Below are positions 54,226 to 62,629 of a stretch of 64,000 nucleotides of DNA, piece by piece. Source of the DNA: Aphodosoma sp045126975 (GTDB lineage Bacteria; Bacteroidota; Bacteroidia; Bacteroidales; Paludibacteraceae); contig JBGVPL010000010.1 of assembly GCA_045126975.1 (NCBI GenBank), forward strand, positions 1-64,000. Direction: 5' to 3'. The position numbers and the translations under genes were made by a program. How positions within the stretch are numbered: position 1 is the stretch's first letter; every line of letters starts with the position of its first letter. The notes below the pieces were generated by a model that was given only the letters and a program-made list of their open reading frames with translations, did not search any database and was not told the DNA's origin.

Positions 54226-54266
54226 AAAGCCTCCCAATCTCTATTGAGATTGGGAGGCTTTTTATC
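54226..54266 (-). terminator. Terminator of the EF-G-like gene
   Basis: Perfect stem AAAGCCTCCCAATCTC/GAGATTGGGAGGCTTT with a short loop; the plus-strand A-run before it gives the minus-strand T-run, and a T-run also follows, so it can serve both directions. Confidence 0.88.
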
Positions 54267-54301
54267 AACTAGTAACTAGTAACTAGTAACTAGTAACTAA
54301 A
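54266..54301. repeat. TAACTAG heptamer tract
   Basis: Five tandem copies of AACTAGT between the terminator and the stop codon of the EF-G-like gene. Confidence 0.88.
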
Positions 54302-54303
54302 AA

Positions 54304-56463
54304 TTAGTCTTCTGATTGAGTAGCTTCGTATTCTTTGAGGAGTTTGTCTTGAACGTCGCCTGGGCAGAGTTCGTAAGAAGCAAATTTCATTGAGAATGAA
54401 GCACGACCACCTGAGAGTGAGCTCAATGCTGTTGAGTAGTTAGAAAGCTCTTTCAAAGGTACTTTAGCCATAAGTTTTTCGAAACCTTTCACTGATTCCA
54501 TACCCATGATGATTGCGCGACGACCTTGGAGATCAGACATCACATCACCCATACGGTCAGATGGAACTAATACTTCTACGTCATATACAGGTTCGAGGAT
54601 TTTTGGATTAGCTTCTTTGAAGGCTTGAGCAAATGCGTTACGACCAGCAAGACGGAAAGAGATTTCATTTGAATCTACTGGGTGCATTTTACCATCGTAA
54701 ACGATAACGCGTACATCGCGAGCGTAAGAGCCAGTAAGAGGGCCTTGTTCCATACGGTCCATGAGACCTTTCATGATAGCTGGGATGAAACGAGCGTCGA
54801 TAGCACCACCCACGATAGAGTTAACCAACACGAGTTTACCACCCCAATCGAGATTAACTTCTTGAACATCGCGAGATTGGATACGATATTCTTGACCGTT
54901 GAATTTGTAGATTTCTTTAACAGGTTCGCCTTCTACGTAAGGTTCAACGATGAGGTGTACTTCACCGAATTGACCAGCACCACCCGATTGTTTTTTGTGA
55001 CGATAATCGCTACGAGAAGCGCGAGTGATAGTTTCGCGATAAGGGATGCGAGGTTCTTGATATTGGATTTGAAGTTTATCGTTGTTTTCGATACGCCATT
55101 TGAGAGTACGGAGGTGGAATTCACCTTGACCAGAAACGATAGTTTGACGAAGTTCTTTACTTTGTTCAATAATCCAAGTTGGATCTTCTTCGTGCATACG
55201 AGTAAGGATTTCGTTGAGTTTTTCCTCTTCACCTTCATTTACAGGTTTGATAGCACGACGATATTTTGGTTCTGGATATTGGATACCAGGGAAGTCGTAT
55301 TCGCAACCTTTAGCGTTGAGAGTGTTACCAGTGCGAGTATCTTTAAGTTTCACAGTAGCACCGATATCACCAGCCACAAGTTGTTCTACTTCGACACGGT
55401 TTTGACCAGCCACGCAGAAGAGTTGAGAGATACGTTCTTTACCACCGTTGCGAGAGATATTAGTAAGGTCGTCACCTTTTTTGAGAGTACCGCTCATCAC
55501 TTTGAAGTAAACAACTTCACCGATGTGAGGTTCAACCGAAGTTTTGAATACGAAGATAGAAGTTTCAGCGTCTTTGTTAGGAGCCACTTCTTCGAGGTTT
55601 TTAGTTACAGGTTTTGGCATATCGTCAACGAAAGGAACGACATTACCAAGGAATTCCATCAAACGACGAACGCCCATGTCTTTGCCAGAGCAGCAGCAGA
55701 ATACAGGGAAGATATCGCGACCGATGAGACCTTGACGGATACCCGAACGCATTTCGTCTTCAGTGAGCGAACCTTGTTCGAAGTATTTGTCCATAAGAGT
55801 TTCATCATTTTCAGCAGCAGCCTCAACAAGAGCATTGTGAAGTTCTTTTGCTTTATCAAGCTCTTCAGCAGGTATATCGAGAATTTCAGGAGCACCACCT
55901 TCTGGTTTCCATCTGTAAAGTTTCATGAGGAGGACGTCAACAACAGCGTTGAAACCAACACCACAGTTAACTGGATATTGAACTAACACAACTTTGTTAC
56001 CAAAGCTCTCGCGAAGTTGTTCAACAGTTTGTTCGAAATTAGATTTGTCAGTATCTAATTGGTTTGCGAGGAAAATAACAGGTTTTTTAGTTTGCTCAGT
56101 GTAACGGAAGTGGTTTTGGGTACCTACTTCAACGCCATATTGAGTATTAACAAGGATAAGGGCTTGGTCAGTAACGCCAAGAGAAGTAATAGCACCACCC
56201 ACGAAGTCATCAGAACCCGGACAGTCAATGATATTAAGTTTTTTACCTAACCATTCAGCGTGAATCACAGTAGGGAATACAGAGTAGCCATATTCCATTT
56301 CAACAGGGAAATAGTCAGATACAGTGTTTTTACCATCGATAGTACCACGACGTTTTATAACTCCACACTCATAAAGCATAGCTTCCACGAGTGTGGTTTT
56401 TCCAGAGCCAGAACTACCCAATAAAGAGATGTTCTTAATTTCGTTTGATTGATAAACTTTCAT
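54304..56463 (-). CDS. EF-G-like translational GTPase paralogue (EF-G2 type)
   Basis: Ribosomal elongation factor G paralogue of 719 residues with the domain order of EF-G (G domain, II, III, IV with TRASRSDYRHKKQSGGAGQFGEV, V). The GTPase motifs deviate: the P-loop is LGSSGSGKTT instead of AHVDHGKTT, the switch II motif is DCPGSDDF instead of DTPGHVDF (catalytic His replaced by Ser), and G4 is ANQLDTD instead of NKMD. An EF-G paralogue lacking GTPase activity has been reported in Bacteroides thetaiotaomicron (from memory), induced on carbon starvation; this protein probably belongs there. The start is set at MKVYQSNEIKN. It stands alone. Confidence 0.88.
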   Translation of the reverse strand: MKVYQSNEIKNISLLGSSGSGKTTLVEAMLYECGVIKRRGTIDGKNTVSDYFPVEMEYGYSVFPTVIHAEWLGKKLNIIDCPGSDDFVGGAITSLGVTDQALILVNTQYGVEVGTQNHFRYTEQTKKPVIFLANQLDTDKSNFEQTVEQLRESFGNKVVLVQYPVNCGVGFNAVVDVLLMKLYRWKPEGGAPEILDIPAEELDKAKELHNALVEAAAENDETLMDKYFEQGSLTEDEMRSGIRQGLIGRDIFPVFCCCSGKDMGVRRLMEFLGNVVPFVDDMPKPVTKNLEEVAPNKDAETSIFVFKTSVEPHIGEVVYFKVMSGTLKKGDDLTNISRNGGKERISQLFCVAGQNRVEVEQLVAGDIGATVKLKDTRTGNTLNAKGCEYDFPGIQYPEPKYRRAIKPVNEGEEEKLNEILTRMHEEDPTWIIEQSKELRQTIVSGQGEFHLRTLKWRIENNDKLQIQYQEPRIPYRETITRASRSDYRHKKQSGGAGQFGEVHLIVEPYVEGEPVKEIYKFNGQEYRIQSRDVQEVNLDWGGKLVLVNSIVGGAIDARFIPAIMKGLMDRMEQGPLTGSYARDVRVIVYDGKMHPVDSNEISFRLAGRNAFAQAFKEANPKILEPVYDVEVLVPSDRMGDVMSDLQGRRAIIMGMESVKGFEKLMAKVPLKELSNYSTALSSLSGGRASFSMKFASYELCPGDVQDKLLKEYEATQSED

Positions 56464-56476
56464 AATATATTTAGAT

Positions 56477-56505
56477 TTGTAGGGACGCACGGCTCGTGCG
56501 TCCGC
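56477..56505. repeat. GGGACGCACG palindrome
   Basis: GTAGGGACGCACGGCTCGTG then CGTCC: arms GGACGCACG/CGTGCGTCC in the leader of the EF-G-like gene. Same GGGACGC head as 481-507. Confidence 0.78.
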
Positions 56506-56579
56506 TGGTTAATTATTATTATTTCAGACAAGAAGACAAGAAAACATGATTTTTTACACTCGCGCCCCGAAGGCTCTTG

Positions 56580-56607
56580 CATCTCGTGTCTCGTATCTCG
56601 TGTCTCA
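56580..56607. repeat. ATCTCGT/GTCTCGT heptamers
   Basis: Four tandem units ATCTCGT, GTCTCGT, ATCTCGT, GTCTCAA; complementary in type to the terminator heptamers at 54149-54186. Confidence 0.8.
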
Positions 56608-56746
56608 ATTTTGCGACTGCAATTTAGCAATATTTTCGCTATCTGACAAATTATTATTTATGTTTTACAGCAGTTTTTTTACGATTTGCAATATATATGT
56701 ATTTTCTACAATAAGACCCTACAAACATATAATTTACAAACGATTG

Positions 56747-56781
56747 AATGAGGAATGAGGAATAAGGAATGAGGAATGAGA
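56747..56781. repeat. GAGGAAT heptamer tract
   Basis: Five tandem units GAGGAAT/AAGGAAT/GAGAAGT with a strict 7-bp period. Confidence 0.85.
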
Positions 56782-56930
56782 AGTTATTTATTGATAATTC
56801 TTCTTCTTTTTTGTTTTTTGTTTCTCGAAAAAAAGTCAAATTTATTGTGGTTTTATAGAAAAAAACACCGCCAGCCTTATATTTTTTTGGTTGGCTATTA
56901 ACTATTGCCAGTTAATGACTCGAAAAGGCA

Positions 56931-56966
56931 AAAAAAAGGCGACCCCATTTCACAATGAGGTCACTT
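56931..56966 (-). terminator. Terminator of the cobalamin-riboswitch gene
   Basis: Stem with arms GTGACCTCATT and AATGGGGTCGC on the minus strand (one wobble), followed by TTTTTTTT (plus A-run at 56931-56938). It lies about 80 bases past the stop at 57045. Confidence 0.75.
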
Positions 56967-56985
56967 TTTTGAGTTTTCAGCCTCG

Positions 56986-57018
56986 CGGCTGAGCGGACAC
57001 GGCATGCCGTGTCCCTAC
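56986..57018. repeat. GGACACGGCATGCCGTGTCC palindrome
   Basis: A perfect 20-base palindrome followed by CTACTA, the same tail as the GGGACGC family; GCGGCTGAGC precedes it. Confidence 0.8.
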
Positions 57019-57044
57019 TATGCTGAAAAGAAATTTACGTTAAC

Positions 57045-60000
57045 TTATTTTACAATTACTTTAGTTGCTTTGTTATCGACATAGACAACGTATACGCCTT
57101 GAGCAGGGACTGCGATGTGGGCTTCACCTGCGTAAGTGTGTTGTTCGCCGATAAGTGCGCCTGTAGCAGTGAATACTCTGACGATAGAGTTTTCGGCTGC
57201 GCCGGTAATCATAATGTTTTTATATTCTGTTGTCACAACAAAATTGAGTTCATTATCTTCAATAGATGTGCTTGGCCCTGTAGCTGATTTTACAACTACT
57301 TTACATGTAGCTACAAGGTCAGAACCATCGATTGTTGAAACAGTGATTGTTGCCTCACCTGCACCTGTAGCAATAACTCTACCTTCTATCACTATTGCTA
57401 CATCTTCATTTGAAGATTCCCACTCAACAAGTGCATTAGTTGTATTATCTGGCAATACTGTTGCAACGAGAGTGAATTCTTCACCAAGGAAGACCTCTTT
57501 TTCTGTAACATCGAGAGCGATAGATGTAGCGAGGATTGGTTTAACTACTACACGGCAAGTTGCTGTAAGATTAGAGCCATCAGTTGTTGCTACTGTGATA
57601 GTTGCTTCGCCTACGCCTACGGCTACTACTTTACCATCTACTACAGTTGCTACGCTGTCGTTAGATGTTGCCCATACGATTGCTGGGTTAGTAGTGTTGG
57701 CTGGCAATACTGTTGCAACGAGAGTGAATTCTTCGCCAAGGAGAACTTCTTTTTCGGTAGCATCGAGAGCGATAGAATTAGCCAAAACGATTGTTTTTTC
57801 TACAACTACAGGTATAGTGGCAGTGAATGTTTTTTCGCCATAACTTGCAGTATTATGTTTAATCACTTGTGTGAGGGAGATAGTAGCGTTACCTTCAACA
57901 TAGTTAGAAACTGTAATGACGAGAGTATCGTTCACGATTTCGGCATCGAAGAGATTGTTTTCGCTCACGCTGAGTGTATTTGTAAATGTACATTTTGTAT
58001 TGCTACTATTATCGAATATATCAGCAATGGCTTTGCGAACAACAACGGTAGAATCAGCCACAGACTTGATGTTGATTTCTCTCTCTGAAATTATAGGTTT
58101 GTAGATACGAGGGTAAATAGTGAATGTCAGAGTATTTTTTACAGAAGCACCATATTGGTCGATACATTCGAAGACGAATTCAAAAGAGGTTTCGGCATCG
58201 ACATCGCCAGTGTATGTTACTTGTGGAGTGACTCTGCATTCCTCCTTATTGACATCGTATACAACATCCATCCACTCTATGTCTTCACGAATATACATTT
58301 GAACGTTACCTTCCTTAGTGCCTCCATTATCATTGAAGTAATTTGATAATTTAGCTGCAGTAAATTTTGAAGCTTTTGTTGCACGTTCGTATACTTTTGA
58401 AGTGTAATTATAAACTTTCTTCACAGTAGGAGCTTCGTTTTCGGCAGTTTCAGCCATAAGAGTCATAGCCGTTGGGATGGCTAAGATTGTTTGTTTAGGC
58501 TGAGTGAGGTCGTCAGACTCATAGACATAAATACCTTGGCTATAAGCAACATAGTAGCGTTGATATTCTACAGACTCTTTCTCGAATGTTTCGCCCACAG
58601 CGAGAAGAGGAATTTGGTCGCCAGCATAGAGGATAGGTTCTGTGCCGAATGTGCCAGTTGTGATATCATAAGCAATGAAGCCCACACCACGAGAGAGGAT
58701 GATATTGTTGCCAGCGATAGCCGATGTGCTATGAGGCAATGGGATGTTGCCTTCGAGAAGGGCAGTTTTGAAAGTGCTAGTATTGTCGGCAGTATTGAAC
58801 TCAACAACAGAGGCTGGAGTGGCAAGATATTCGCCTGTAGCGATATAGAGTTTGTCGCCAACGAGATACATGCCAGAGGCATTGGCACCTGCGCCGAGTT
58901 CGATATTAGAAGCAGAGAGCGCGAAAGTAGTGAGGTTGAGAACATTCATCATAGCAACACCTTCTTCGCTTGCAGCAAGGATGTAGAGAGCATCGCCTTT
59001 GAGAGCCACGTGCTTGATAGTGCCATTGATTGCGATAGACTTGAAGGCTTCGAGGTCGGTGCGATAGAAGACTTTGAGCGTAGAGCCATCACCAACGAAG
59101 AGTTTGTCTTTATAAACAGCAAGAGCGTGTTTATCTGTAGAAGTAAGAGCGACAGAAGCAATTGTCTTACCCCACTCTACATCATAACGGATGAGAGATG
59201 CACCTTGAGCCACGTAGGCATAAGCACCATCGGTAAGGATATTGTCGTTAGGGAACTGATTTTCGGTAGAAACCTCAGCCATTTCTTCGACATAAACCTT
59301 AGAGGCATAAGTTTCGGCATCGATACCCTCGAGGCGAGTGTTATTGAGCGGACCATTGTTTTCGCCATCATAAGTGTTGCTCATCAAGAGTTTTTTGCGA
59401 GTAGCGAGGTTGTAAGGACCGTATGTGATAGGCACTTCTAGTTCTTGTTGTTGACCAAAGAAGGTAACTTTACATTTGAGGATGTCGGTTACGTATTCGC
59501 CTGCGGTGAACTCATAGTTGAGGTGGTTGTTATAGAGCGAAAGTTTGACATTACCTTTAGCAGCAACAACCTCGTCCATATAAACTGTAGCATTGATGCT
59601 TGTAGTGAAAAGGTCAGTGTTGAGCAATTCGCCTGTAGGGGCATTAGCCGCAATTTGCACAGGAGTGATAGTAATTTCAGGCACAGCAAGCACAGTAACT
59701 TCGATTTGGTCGCTCAAGTCAGGGTTGATGTTAGAAATAGCAGTGAGAGTAGTTACACCCGGTTTCAAAGCAACGAAGTTGCCTTGGTCGATTGTACCAA
59801 CCTCTGGGTTAGAGTTGAGCCAAGTGTAAGTGTCGTAGATGAAGCGGTTGGCTGTTGATTCATTGATAACATCAGAGCCAGCATCTTCGCTTTCAACATT
59901 GATATATACGCGTTCACCTACAACGCACGACAATTTGTCGCTTGCAGGGCCTGTATTACCTTCAAGAGAGATAACGACACCCTTGAGGTTAGAAACCGAT

Positions 60001-61898
60001 ACCTCGAACGACTCTTGTGGAATGCTGTCCATAGCCGAGAAGTGTACCCACACTGTACCATAGTCGTTGGCAGTGAGAAGACCTGTGTTGTCGATAGTAG
60101 CAATAGCGGCAGCACCTTCAGTCACTTTGCCCTCTTTGTCCATAGTAATCCACCAACGTTGAGGAGCATCTTTCACAGGGCGACCATTTTTGAAAAGGAA
60201 ACCTTCGTATTGGCAAGTGTGACCTTTAGGCACTTGGAGTTGTGTGATACCAGCGTAGTTGTAGTAATAATCGCGAGGCACATAAGTAGGGTCAGGGAGT
60301 GTCATAGCACAGTTCAACGCCTCAGTTGACCATTCGCCAAGCCAACCTGCGATAACTTGACCTGCTGTATATACTTTAACAAAATCGATTTTTTCGAGTT
60401 CGACGTGGTTACCATCTTTATCGACAGCCCAACTAATGTCCATACCATCGCCTGCAGCCTCGCCCAAAGCAGGACGGCCATAAGGGTTTTGAGCAATACG
60501 AGAGTCGTCTTTCACAAAACCTTTGTTGTCGCAATAGCCGAAACCAGAGTAATTGTAGAACTCGATATAAGTAGGCGCACGCATGTCGATACAACCACGG
60601 ATATAGTTCAAACCAGTGAATGTGATAGAGTCGCGCGATACGTTTGGATTGTACCAACGATATGCAGGATTAGGGTTGTCTTGATTGTAGAAATAATCAG
60701 GGTAGAAAGTGTGTTTGTGGAAATTGTTAGAAACCACACAACCGTGCTCGTAGTGAGTTTCGCCATTCTCTTCCCACTTGATAGTCCAAGGCACAGTGTA
60801 GCGGTCGTTATAACTTGGATTGTAGTAAGTAACTTCGACATTGTGTTTTGTAGTAGAGAGCCAATAGTCGCTACCAGCAAGTTCGTACCACTCGCCATCG
60901 TTAGGGATGCCGTCGCCATTCTTATCTTCCATCACTTGCACAGCACCCGGCTCGGTCCATACACCCTTTTCAGCCGCCACAAACGAGTTGCCTTCGACTG
61001 TGAAATCGACACCGTAAGGGTTTTGAGGGTTGTTGTAGATAGGTTGGTCGAAACCAAATACTACATATCCACCCAAAGCTCCGAGGCTAAGACCACGTTG
61101 GTCGCCTTCGAAAAACTCAACAGGATTGTCCCAAGCATTTTCGACACGGAATTGACCAGCTGCAGGTTGGTATTCTACGATTTTAGTAGCAAAACAACTC
61201 TTAGTGATATATGTTCTTACTATATTTTTAGAAGATTCTGACCCATCAGAGAGAGTGATAGTATATTTGATAGCATCAGAAACAAGGTGATTTTGAGAAC
61301 CTGTTTGTGTGTATTTAATCACTTTGTAGCCTTTGATTGTATCATCGATGAGTTCGGCAGTACCATATTGGAGTTCCGATGCATTATCGATAGTCAAAAT
61401 AGAAGCTGTTTTTTCTGAATCTTTATAGAATTTTGCCGATGCTATAGGGTCGAGAATTACACTTGTAGAATCAGGATCTATATATGATTTGATTTCAGAT
61501 GTAGTTACGCCATACACTTTGATAGGGAAAGTGTTGGTTACAGTTTCGCCACGATAAGTAATAGAAACAGTGAATGTAGTTTCGCCTTTTGATTGAGCCA
61601 AACGTTTAATTTGCAAACGAGTTTGATTCATGTGCTGACCTATAGTAGTCAAACTAACAATAGACTCATTACCCGAAGTTGCAGAGATAGTAATAGTGTC
61701 GATTTTAGAAATATCAGTTTTAGTTGTTATCGCATCAGGATAAGTAAATAACTGATAAAAATAGACATAAAATGTCTTGTCGGCTTCAGAGCCAACTTCG
61801 GCATAAGAGTAAGATTTAGGGACGAACTGGTCGCCAGCCTTCGCTGTGAATGATGTTACCAACAACAAAAACAGCATTAAAAAAGTAATTTTCTTCAT
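57045..61898 (-). CDS. Cobalamin-riboswitch-controlled T9SS surface protein with propeller and BIG2 domains
   Basis: A 1617-residue protein: signal peptide (ITFLMLFLLLVTSFTAKA), N-terminal beta domains (~20-215), a Bacteroidota cell-surface domain (~215-560, with GALGGYVVFGFDQPI, DKNGDGIPNDGEWYELAGSDYW), two Ig/BIG2-like segments (~560-735), a YncE/BtuG-like propeller (~834-1146, DNILTDGAYAYVAQGASLIRYD, ALAVYKDKLFVGD, MYLVGDKLYIATGEY), two near-identical BIG2 domains (~1371-1454 and 1455-1536) and a T9SS sorting domain. Cobalamin riboswitch upstream suggests a role in B12 acquisition, comparable to the BtuG propeller of Bacteroides, but that protein is a lipoprotein while this is T9SS-sorted. 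The ligand is inferred. Confidence 0.85.
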   Translation of the reverse strand: MKKITFLMLFLLLVTSFTAKAGDQFVPKSYSYAEVGSEADKTFYVYFYQLFTYPDAITTKTDISKIDTITISATSGNESIVSLTTIGQHMNQTRLQIKRLAQSKGETTFTVSITYRGETVTNTFPIKVYGVTTSEIKSYIDPDSTSVILDPIASAKFYKDSEKTASILTIDNASELQYGTAELIDDTIKGYKVIKYTQTGSQNHLVSDAIKYTITLSDGSESSKNIVRTYITKSCFATKIVEYQPAAGQFRVENAWDNPVEFFEGDQRGLSLGALGGYVVFGFDQPIYNNPQNPYGVDFTVEGNSFVAAEKGVWTEPGAVQVMEDKNGDGIPNDGEWYELAGSDYWLSTTKHNVEVTYYNPSYNDRYTVPWTIKWEENGETHYEHGCVVSNNFHKHTFYPDYFYNQDNPNPAYRWYNPNVSRDSITFTGLNYIRGCIDMRAPTYIEFYNYSGFGYCDNKGFVKDDSRIAQNPYGRPALGEAAGDGMDISWAVDKDGNHVELEKIDFVKVYTAGQVIAGWLGEWSTEALNCAMTLPDPTYVPRDYYYNYAGITQLQVPKGHTCQYEGFLFKNGRPVKDAPQRWWITMDKEGKVTEGAAAIATIDNTGLLTANDYGTVWVHFSAMDSIPQESFEVSVSNLKGVVISLEGNTGPASDKLSCVVGERVYINVESEDAGSDVINESTANRFIYDTYTWLNSNPEVGTIDQGNFVALKPGVTTLTAISNINPDLSDQIEVTVLAVPEITITPVQIAANAPTGELLNTDLFTTSINATVYMDEVVAAKGNVKLSLYNNHLNYEFTAGEYVTDILKCKVTFFGQQQELEVPITYGPYNLATRKKLLMSNTYDGENNGPLNNTRLEGIDAETYASKVYVEEMAEVSTENQFPNDNILTDGAYAYVAQGASLIRYDVEWGKTIASVALTSTDKHALAVYKDKLFVGDGSTLKVFYRTDLEAFKSIAINGTIKHVALKGDALYILAASEEGVAMMNVLNLTTFALSASNIELGAGANASGMYLVGDKLYIATGEYLATPASVVEFNTADNTSTFKTALLEGNIPLPHSTSAIAGNNIILSRGVGFIAYDITTGTFGTEPILYAGDQIPLLAVGETFEKESVEYQRYYVAYSQGIYVYESDDLTQPKQTILAIPTAMTLMAETAENEAPTVKKVYNYTSKVYERATKASKFTAAKLSNYFNDNGGTKEGNVQMYIREDIEWMDVVYDVNKEECRVTPQVTYTGDVDAETSFEFVFECIDQYGASVKNTLTFTIYPRIYKPIISEREINIKSVADSTVVVRKAIADIFDNSSNTKCTFTNTLSVSENNLFDAEIVNDTLVITVSNYVEGNATISLTQVIKHNTASYGEKTFTATIPVVVEKTIVLANSIALDATEKEVLLGEEFTLVATVLPANTTNPAIVWATSNDSVATVVDGKVVAVGVGEATITVATTDGSNLTATCRVVVKPILATSIALDVTEKEVFLGEEFTLVATVLPDNTTNALVEWESSNEDVAIVIEGRVIATGAGEATITVSTIDGSDLVATCKVVVKSATGPSTSIEDNELNFVVTTEYKNIMITGAAENSIVRVFTATGALIGEQHTYAGEAHIAVPAQGVYVVYVDNKATKVIVK

Positions 61899-61901
61899 TT
61901 T

Positions 61902-62057
61902 TTATAACGATATTTTGAATGATTGATTTGACACTTTGGTTATCCTAACATTGCCTCGCTTGAGGTCGGAGACTATCTCTCCGTTGTTGACAACAACACG
62001 CTTCGTAAGAAGCCCTTGTGGATTGTAATTTTCAATTACAAAACTAATTTTTTTCAT
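61902..62057 (-). pseudogene. Isolated T9SS sorting-domain fragment (51 codons)
   Basis: A 51-codon frame (ATG at 62057-62055, stop at 61904-61902) reads VIENYNPQGLLTKRVVVNNG and then EIVSDLKRGNVRITKVSNQ-SFKISL. It matches the end of the gene at 62630 (IYNAQGLLVRHAVINNGDII, SDLNRG, ISNQSFKVLL), so it is a detached sorting domain with no passenger. It ends 3 bases before the start of the 57045-61898 gene. It is probably the remnant of a duplicated gene lost by deletion, though its open frame with an ATG may still be translated as a leader peptide. Confidence 0.78.
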
Positions 62058-62074
62058 TTTTAATCATTTTTTTT

Positions 62075-62096
62075 GTCGTAAGCCGTAAGACTTTGG
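62075..62096. repeat. GTCGTAA heptamers in the B12 leader
   Basis: GTCGTAA, GCCGTAA, GACTTTG units; same family as the tract inside the riboswitch (62404-62434). Confidence 0.65.
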
Positions 62097-62123
62097 AGCT
62101 TTCAACTCACAACGTAGTTAAAC

Positions 62124-62166
62124 AAAAAAGTCGTATCCTGCAACTTTTTACAGCGCAGGATACGAC
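62124..62166 (-). terminator. Leader terminator of the B12-controlled gene
   Basis: Perfect 12-bp stem GTCGTATCCTGC/GCAGGATACGAC (arms 62130-62141 and 62155-62166) with a 13-base loop; on the minus strand it is followed by TTTTTT (plus A's 62124-62129). It lies between the riboswitch and its gene. RNA from 62298-62290 (CGCAGGATA) is complementary to its first arm, so it could switch between terminator and antiterminator. Confidence 0.82.
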
Positions 62167-62191
62167 AAAAAAACACAATATAAATTCGAGA

Positions 62192-62219
62192 GTACAGAGA
62201 ACAGAGTACAGAGAACAAA
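62192..62219. repeat. GTACAGA/GAACAGA heptamers
   Basis: Four tandem units GTACAGA, GAACAGA, GTACAGA, GAACAAA between the riboswitch and its terminator. Confidence 0.82.
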
Positions 62220-62319
62220 TCCCCTTAATTACTCGTGTATCGACGAACTAAATTATCAGAAAAATCTGCAAGTGCTTTGATTTGCCCGTTATCCTGCGGG
62301 TTTAATCGTAAAAAGAAAT

Positions 62320-62564
62320 GCAAAGGCAGGTCTTCTGACTCGTCTCATTTATTGCGCCTTCCCAGTATTAACCAGTGGCAAAGAATGCAATAAACCATTT
62401 TTAGTCGTAAGTAATAAGTCGTAAGTCGCAAGACTTTTGTCTTTATACTATCTACTTATTACTTTGTACTTAAAATAAGACACACAGCAACAGGTATTGT
62501 TTCGGATTCTCACCGAATTCCCTTTTAGCCCTTAAACAGCGTAGCCGTTTAGGGAACCTTTTGC
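62320..62564 (-). promoter_or_regulatory. Cobalamin riboswitch with an enlarged peripheral arm
   Basis: Minus-strand aptamer: P1 arms GCAAAAGG (62564-62557) and CCTTTGC (62326-62320), GGGAAUUCGGUGAGAAUCCG, then the conserved GCCACTG, TACTGGGAAGGCGCA and the B12 box AGTCAGAAGACCTGCC (62340-62325). Between the CUGUUGCUGUGUGUC segment and GCCACUG lie about 100 bases where many relatives have 20-40; a heptamer tract makes up most of it and forms an added hairpin (62408-62418 with 62454-62464). It should repress the 57045-61898 gene when adenosylcobalamin or another corrinoid is abundant. Confidence 0.95.
62404..62473. repeat. GTCGTAA heptamers inside the riboswitch
   Basis: GTCGTAA, GTAATAA, GTCGTAA, GTCGCAA, GACTTTT, with a complementary arm (ACTTATTACTT) at 62454-62464 and GTCTT/AAGAC at 62430-62442. 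The insert folds on itself and so can be tolerated by the aptamer. Confidence 0.75.
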
Positions 62565-62569
62565 GACGG

Positions 62570-62599
62570 CAAAGTTACTAATATTTTTTATTACGACAA
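62570..62599 (-). promoter_or_regulatory. Promoter of the riboswitch transcript
   Basis: Minus-strand TTG (62599-62597), 19-base spacer, TAACTTTG (62577-62570), 6 bases before the P1 stem of the riboswitch. Confidence 0.85.
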
Positions 62600-62629
62600 A
62601 GAAAAAAATCAAAAAAATGAATAAAAACT

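Larger units (their letters stand above)
56464..57044. other. 581-base intergenic region rich in repeats
   Basis: No gene is supported. From left: a GGGACGC-type palindrome (56477-56505), an AGACAAGAAGACAAG tract (56526-56545), ATCTCGT/GTCTCGT heptamers (56580-56607), GAGGAAT heptamers (56747-56781), a terminator (56931-56966) and a second GC-rich palindrome (56986-57018). The A/T-rich rest (56630-56745, 56785-56930) shows nothing clear. Confidence 0.6.

Noticed and set aside
54682..55986. A 434-codon open frame opposite the EF-G-like gene
   Set aside because: It is antisense to a well-supported gene, has F/S-rich meaningless sequence and arises from codon bias of the real gene.
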